Of a stretch of DNA of 64,000 bases, positions 58,488 to 64,000 are shown piece after piece; the stretch's first letter is position 1, and each line of letters opens with the position of its first letter. Below the pieces are notes generated by a model. It had not been told where the DNA came from, did not search any database, and worked only from the letters and a program-made list of their open reading frames with translations. The translations under genes and the position numbers were made by a program. The DNA is from Lindgomyces ingoldianus (lineage: Eukaryota > Ascomycota > Dothideomycetes > Pleosporales > Lindgomycetaceae): the NCBI RefSeq assembly GCF_010093535.1, contig NW_022985165.1, positions 600,451 to 664,450 on the forward strand. The letters run 5' to 3'.

Positions 58488-59816
58488 TGTCTGTACGTAA
58501 GTACAGCTGTGTCTGTACACGTGTACAGCTAAATTAGGTTGCCTAAAACGTTAGCTATCTAGCCTGTACGTTAGAGGCTATGTGTACTTAAAAACCCTCT
58601 TTCTTTATATATAAAAAAAGAGTAGTAACGTACTTTATAGGCAAGTTGCTTACACACCTAAGTTGCTTACTTTTGCTAAGACCCTACTAAACTACTCTTT
58701 TTACACTAATGCATTCCCCACAACACTACTTAGACGCGCTAAAAGAACATTAGATATAGCTTATACTCTAAGCTTTTAAATAAAACATAAAACTCTTAAA
58801 GAAATGTGCTATAGCTATATATAAAGTTTTATAAAAGATAATAAATAACTATAGCGCTAGACAACTTTTATAAGCTAATTCTACAGCTAAATTATAAAAG
58901 CTAGGTAATAAAAAAAAGCAGGTAATTATTAAGACTATACTTAAGCTATATGCGTAAGGAATTTCCCCTTAGATAGCATTTATAGCTAATATAGCTAATT
59001 TTTTACACGCTAAGCATAATCTAGGCTATGTTTACATAAACTAGCCTAGTATGTTTATAAAGTGTTATTTAGAGCTTAAAGTAACATTTAAGTGTAAGTG
59101 TAACTATAAAAAAGCTTTTTATAAGAGTCTTAAAGTAATTTAGAGTAGGTTTAGCCTTATAGAGAATATTAAAGCTAAGTATAGTATTTAAAATAATAAT
59201 ACATATAACTTTAGTAAAATAAGGTTTATAATTAGCTAGATATCTTTTAACTATACTTACACTTAAAACTTTACTTTAAGCTTTAAATAATGCTTTATAA
59301 ACATACTAGGCTAGTTTATGTAAACATAGCCTAGATTATGCTTAGTGCGCAAAGAATTAGCTATATTAGCTATAAATGCTATCTAAGAGGAAATTCCTTA
59401 CGCATATAGCTTAAGTATAGTCTTAATAATTACCTACTTCTTTTTATTACTTAGCCTTTATAATTTAGCTGTAGAATTAGCTTATAAAGGTTGTCTAGTG
59501 CTATAGTTATTTATTATCTTTTATAGAACTTTATATATAGCTATAGCATATTTCTTTAAGAGTTTTATGTTTTATTTAAAAGCTTAAAGTGTAAGCTATA
59601 TCTAACATTCTTTTAGCATGTTTAAGTAGTGTTGTAGGGAATGCATTAGTGTAGAAAGAGTAGTTTAGTAGGGTCTTAGTAAAAGTAAGCAACTTAGGTG
59701 TGTGAGCAACTTGCCTATAAAGTATGTTAGTTAATAATAAAAAAATCTTTACTTACTTACCTCTTAGTACGCCTCTTAGGTGTATGTTTGTTTAATTAAA
59801 CCTAAGTTAACTAACA
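58488..59816. repeat. Left LTR (227 bp) interrupted by a fold-back element
   Basis: TGTCTGTACGTAAGTACAGC ... CCTAAGTTAACTAACA, colinear with 62082-62308 once 58628-59727 and one TA are removed. Confidence 0.9.
58628..59727 (+). mobile_element. 1100-bp fold-back element of pogo origin, copy 3
   Basis: TA duplications (58626-58627, 59728-59729). Same orientation as copy 1 and inserted within an LTR. Arms and loop as in copy 1, more mutated. Confidence 0.92.
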
Positions 59817-59839
59817 CTAATTAGTTTATTAATAAACTA

Positions 59840-60200
59840 TTTACTGCGTGTGTAGCTACGCAGAGGATATTATCCTTAATAGACAGATTTATAAGGATTA
59901 ATAAAACTACTACTATATAAATAGCTTACTCCCACTGTGTGCATAGCCACGCAGAGAGGGCTTAGACAAGCATTGTGCGCGCCCCTAGATTAACTAATTA
60001 CATAAAGATAAAATTAGCAACCTGCTGTATGCGTAGCTACATAAAAAAGGCTTACTACTAAGCCTTTATGCGCCCTAGAGCTTTCTGTTAATATAGGCTG
60101 TGCAACTACTTGCCTACCGCGTGCGTAGCTACGCAGAGGAGATAATATAGGCTGCACAATTAGAAACCTACTGCGTGCGTAGCTACGCAGAGAAGGCTTC
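59840..60200. repeat. Five dispersed CTGCGTGCGTAGCTACGCAG palindromic units
   Basis: Palindromic core GCGTAGCTACGC with flanks, near 59846, 59935, 60025, 60118 and 60172, spaced 55-95 bp. Each can form a short hairpin. Confidence 0.8.
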
Positions 60201-60234
60201 TTATTAGCAGCCTACTTTATTAACACCCCCCTCT

Positions 60235-60515
60235 TAATTAATTGCCTACATAAGAGGTAATAACTAACTAACATTTTCTTCCCCCCCCTAGAGATTAATT
60301 GCTTGCATAGAAGGCAACTAACTAACACCTTCTCTTCTTTTTTTACCTCTCTAGGGATTAATTACTTACATAAAAGGCAACTAACTAACACCTTCTTTTT
60401 CTTCTTACCTCCCTAGGGATTAATTACTTGCATAGAAGGCAACTAACTAACACCTCTCTTTCTCTTTTCCTACCCCTCTAGAGATTAATTGCTTGCACAG
60501 AAGGCAATTAACCTA
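60235..60515. repeat. Minisatellite, five units of about 60 bp
   Basis: Unit: TTAATTGCTTGCATAGAAGG followed by CAACTAACTAACACCT and a pyrimidine-rich spacer ending CCTCTAGGGA. Five imperfect copies. Confidence 0.88.
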
Positions 60516-60755
60516 CACCTCTCTCTAAGCTATAGCGTCTTTGTACACTTTATATAAAAAGTTATTAGAGGTTACACGTGTGTCTAAAATAATTCTATGT
60601 AAAAAGGTAGATTTAGATTTTCTATATAATAAAATAAATACAGACTCTTCCTTACTAAAATAATAAGCTTTATACATAGTGTATATCCTCTTAGACATGC
60701 GTAAGCTGCTAAAAGAAAAGTACACACTATAAAAGTAAAATAACTTTAAAAGATA

Positions 60756-61855
60756 ACATACTTTATAGGCAAGTTACTTACACACCTAAGTTACTTACTT
60801 TTACTAAGACCCTACTAAACTACTTTTCCTACACTAATGCATTCTCTATAACACTACTTAGACATGCTAAAAAAATGTTAAATACAGCTTACACTCTAAG
60901 CTTTTAAATAAAACATAAAACTCTTAAAGAAATGTGCTATAGCTATATATAAAGTCTTATAATAAATAATAAATAACTATAGCACTAGACAACTTTTATA
61001 AGCTAATTCTATAGCTAAATTACAAAGGCTAGGTAATAAAAAAGAGTAGGTAATTATTAAGACTATACTTAAGCTATATGCGTAAGGAATTTCTCCTTAG
61101 ATAGCATTTATAGCTAATATAGCTAATTCTTTGCGCACTAAGCATAATCTAGGCTATGTTTATATAAACTAGCCTAGTATGTTTGTAAAGTGTTATTTAA
61201 AGCTTAAAGTAAAGTTTTAAGTATAAGTATAGTTAAAAGATATTTAGCTAATTATAAACCTTATTTTACTAAAGTTGTACATATTATTATTTTAAATGCT
61301 ATACTTAGCTTTAATATTCTTTATAAGGCTAAACCTGCTTTAAATTACTCTAGAACTTTTATAAAAAGCTCTTTTATAGTTGCACTTACACTTAAATGTT
61401 ACTTTAAGCTCTAAATAATGCTTTACAAATATACTAGGCTAGTTTATGTAAATATAGCCTAGATTACACTTAGCGCGTAAAGAATTAGCTATATTAGCTA
61501 TAAATACTATTTAAGAAGAAATTCTTTACGCATATAGCTTAAGTATAGTTTTAATAATTACCTGCTTTTTTTTATTACCTAGCCTTTGTAATTTAGCTAT
61601 AGAATTAGCTTATAAAGGTTGTCTAGTGCTATAGTTATTTATTATTTTTTATAAAACTTTATATATAGCTATAGTATATTTCTTTAAGAGTTTTATGTTT
61701 TATTTAAAAGCTTAAAGTGTAAGCTATATTTAATGTTCTTTTAGCACGTCTAAGTAGTGTTGTAGGGAATGCATTAGTGTAAGAAGAGTAGTTTAGTAGG
61801 GTCTTAGTAAAAGTAAGTAACTTAGGTGTGTAAGCAACTTGCCTATAAAGTATGT
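60756..61855 (-). mobile_element. 1100-bp fold-back element of pogo origin, copy 4
   Basis: TA duplications (60754-60755, 61856-61857). Orientation as copy 2. The most mutated copy, ending ACATACTTTATAGG. Inserted in the internal region of the short LTR element. Confidence 0.92.
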
Positions 61856-62081
61856 TAAATAATGCATAATTTTAACAACTTTTTTTATATAGTTAAGCAA
61901 GAACTTTTTTTTACTCTAGCTAAGCATAAGTACTATCTTAAAAGTAAGATAAATTATACATAGTTAAACTAAAAAGCTAAAAGATATTATAAATAAAAAA
62001 AGCACTAAGAGTTAGCTTTAAAAAAAAGTAAAATTAACATATAAATAAGTAAGTAACTTTATAAAAGTAAAAAGTTACTAG

Positions 62082-62308
62082 TGTTTATACATAAGTATAG
62101 CTGCATCTGTACATGTGTATAGCTAAATTAAGTTGCCTAAAACATTAGCTATCTAGCCTATGTGTTAGAGGCTATGTGTACTTAAGAACCCTCTTTCTTT
62201 GTATAAAAAGAGAGAGTAGTAGTTAATAACAAGAAAATCTTTGCCTACTTACCTCTTAGTACACCTCTTAGGCGTACGTTTGTTTAATTAAACCTAGGTT
62301 AACTAATA
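62082..62308. repeat. Right LTR (227 bp) of the short LTR element
   Basis: TGTTTATACATAAGTATAGC to GGTTAACTAATA (terminal CA mutated to TA), followed by GTTTT. Confidence 0.9.
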
Positions 62309-62313
62309 GTTTT

Positions 62314-63880
62314 CTTTAATACTTAATACAAAGTTTTTATTATTATTTTTAGTTTTTTACTTATAGCTTTTTAAAATCTAGCTGTTTTAGCTTTTATTCT
62401 CTTTTAAAGTAGTTTCTAGCTAAGCTTAAAGAATTTTAAGAATATATAATAGCTATAACTATTAATTCTTTTTATAATCTTATTAATTTAAAAGGTTATA
62501 GTTATATGTTTATTACATACACTATATTTTTTTAAGAAGGCTATTATAACTTTTTAATGTAGTTAAGTCTTCTTAAAAGTCTATTTGCTAGGTTTAGCTT
62601 TCTTAGACAGTATATAGTAATAAAATTATATTCTATTATCTTTTTATAAGCTTAGACCTGCTAGTAGTTTAAAGTTTTAGTTTCTATAAACTAGTAAAAA
62701 TTATTATAGTTTATAAAAAGTTTAAATAGTAGACTTTAAAAGTAATGTTGCTAATATGCTAAACTTTTATTAATAATAAGTAACTTTTTATTATAAGTAT
62801 TATAATTATACTTAGCTTTACTTATTTTTTTTAAAAAAAACTAATTAGCGTTTATTAAGCCTCTTTAGTCTTATTTAAGACTAATTAGCCTTTATTAAGC
62901 CTTTTTAGTCTTATTTAAGACTAATTAGCTTAAAATGCTATAAATTACACTTTTTAAAGTGTTAACATTTACCTTAGTTTTTTTATTAGCATTAAAATAA
63001 GCTAATATAAAAACTTTAAAAAATAAGTTTTAAAGCTTTTAAAAGGCTACTTTACTTTTAAAACTAATATTAAGCTTTTAACTTTTTTTTTACTTTTACT
63101 TTTAACTACTCTTTACTATGTTTAGGCTCTTCTAGGTTAGCTTAGTAAAAGGTAGAGTAATTAAAAAGAAGTTAATAATAAACTACTTATAGTAGTTTAT
63201 AAACCTTATAAAAATATAAATATTTTAAACAGTCTTTAGTATTAGCTACTCTTAGATTATCTTAATTTTTAAAAAGTTAACTTTAACTTCTTCTAAGTAA
63301 ACTATGTACCCTAAGTACTTAGTTTTTTATATGTAAAATTTACACTTACTAAGTTTTAAAAAAAGCTTTATTTTATATAATCTTTATAGCACTTTTTTAA
63401 CATAAATAACTTATTTCTTTTTTATATTAAAATAGACTAAAATATTATTAAGGTATATAATACATATTACATTAACTAACCTTACTAGGGCCTAGTTAAT
63501 ATAAGCCTAAAAAGCTATAAAAGCATTAGTAAGACTAAAAGGCATAACTTAGTACTTAAAATAACTATATTAAGTCTAGAATACTATCTTTTACTTATCT
63601 TTTTTATAAATATATAATATATAGTATATAGTATAGATATTTAGCTTTATATACTACTTTACCTTCCTAAGTTTTTTAAAAAAATTTAAAATAAGTAGTA
63701 GTAAGTAATAATTTTTTATTATAATTTAGTTTAGGCTTTTATAATTTATATAAAGCTTTAACTTTTTAATTTTTTATTACTAAAATTAGAGCTTTTATAA
63801 AAGACTTAGACCTTTAAATTTACCTTTTTATAGATAATTATTAATATACTTATAAAAATACTATAACTTATTAGCAGAGC
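62314..63880 (-). pseudogene. Gypsy RT/RNase H remnant
   Basis: Minus-strand reading near 63600-63300: VMPFSLTNAFIAF, AYINQALVRLVNVICIIY, catalytic YLNNILVYF at about 63430-63456, LFLKLSKCKFYI, then IRFINYYR-like connection sequence. RNase H should lie below about 63000 and is poorly legible. The RT, integrase (57787-58487) and 3' end (54647-55948) are ordered as one minus-strand gypsy element. Confidence 0.8.
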
Positions 63881-64000
63881 TTGCTCTGCTTATTATATTC
63901 GGGTTTGCAGAACGAAAAGTTTAGCAGAATCTCCTCTTTTGGACGCGCTAGTTAGTCAGAATTTCTTCGGATAAACCCCGGTAACGCTGTTTCTCTGTCA
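63881..64000. other. Return to unmutated sequence at the right edge
   Basis: After a small palindrome AGCAGAGCTTGCTCTGCT (63874-63891) the RIP signature stops. The rest has TCGG, CCGG, TGG and TCA at ordinary frequency. Too short to identify. Confidence 0.5.

Larger units (their letters stand above)
58488..62308. mobile_element. Short non-coding LTR element carrying two fold-back elements
   Basis: LTRs of 227 bp: 58488-59816 (interrupted by a fold-back element) and 62082-62308. Duplication GTTTT (58483-58487, 62309-62313). The internal region without the nested element is about 1.2 kb, non-coding and rich in tandem repeats. Before the insertions the element was only about 1.6 kb, a TRIM-like size. 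The 66-codon frame at 60525-60725 is unsupported. Confidence 0.88.

Noticed and set aside
60235..60515. CRISPR-like array of repeats and spacers
   Set aside because: Units of about 60 bp with variable pyrimidine-rich parts inside a fungal LTR element; a minisatellite, with no cas genes and a eukaryotic context.
1..64000. Centromere hypothesis (long AT-rich RIP-mutated block)
   Set aside because: Fungal regional centromeres can look like this, but an intact gene in the middle and unmutated patches give no positive support; CENP-A data would be needed.

Overview
The window looks like the genome of a filamentous ascomycete (Pezizomycotina). It is mostly a transposon graveyard destroyed by C-to-T mutation of the RIP type. 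Ty3/gypsy, Ty1/copia and pogo/Fot1-like DNA transposons lie nested in one another, riddled with TAA/TAG stops exactly where Trp, Gln and Arg codons are expected. TCA, CCA, TGA and TGG are almost absent from the mutated blocks, while GCA, ACA, TGC and TGT persist. I found no tRNA, rRNA or CRISPR array. Only one gene looks alive.

Layout: (1) 1-13.2 kb is a copia element (+ strand). A gypsy chromovirus (2551-10966, - strand, TSD ACCTC) split it, and a pogo element (4325-6164) then entered the gypsy. (2) 13.2-13.8 kb is a small GC-rich, unmutated patch. (3) 13.8-24.1 kb holds a + strand gypsy chromovirus cut by pogo elements (14129-15979, 19892-21741) and an 1100-bp fold-back element (17946-19045), then a further pogo element (22274-24099). 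(4) 24.2-27.9 kb has gypsy gag/protease debris and a 290-bp LTR. (5) 27.9-31.8 kb is an unmutated island of balanced base composition. It carries one amino-acid permease gene (28662-30758, - strand, 8 exons, 581 aa). (6) 31.8-38.9 kb is a short LTR element (TSD CACTC) into which a complete gypsy element (32706-38370, TSD AAGAG) inserted. (7) 38.9-45.9 kb is another decayed gypsy element (- strand) with solo LTRs and a second kind of fold-back pogo derivative (43395-44900). (8) 48.1-54.6 kb is a pogo element split by a non-coding LTR element (48896-53541, TSD AATTT), itself hit by a fold-back element. (9) 54.6-63.9 kb is a - strand gypsy element carrying a pogo element (55951-57784) and a short LTR element (58488-62308, TSD GTTTT) with two fold-back elements inside. 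(10) The last 120 bases are unmutated again.

The most unusual content is structural. There are four fold-back elements of exactly 1100 bp, each made of two inverted copies of the 5' half of a pogo transposon. One reciprocal fold-back is made from the 3' half of a different pogo family. Four 128-bp TG...CA elements each have their own perfect 5-bp target duplication. Matching target duplications allow the order of insertion to be read through much of the window. The permease gene is bounded by two same-orientation LTRs of one family, in both of which the mutation signature fades on the side facing the gene.
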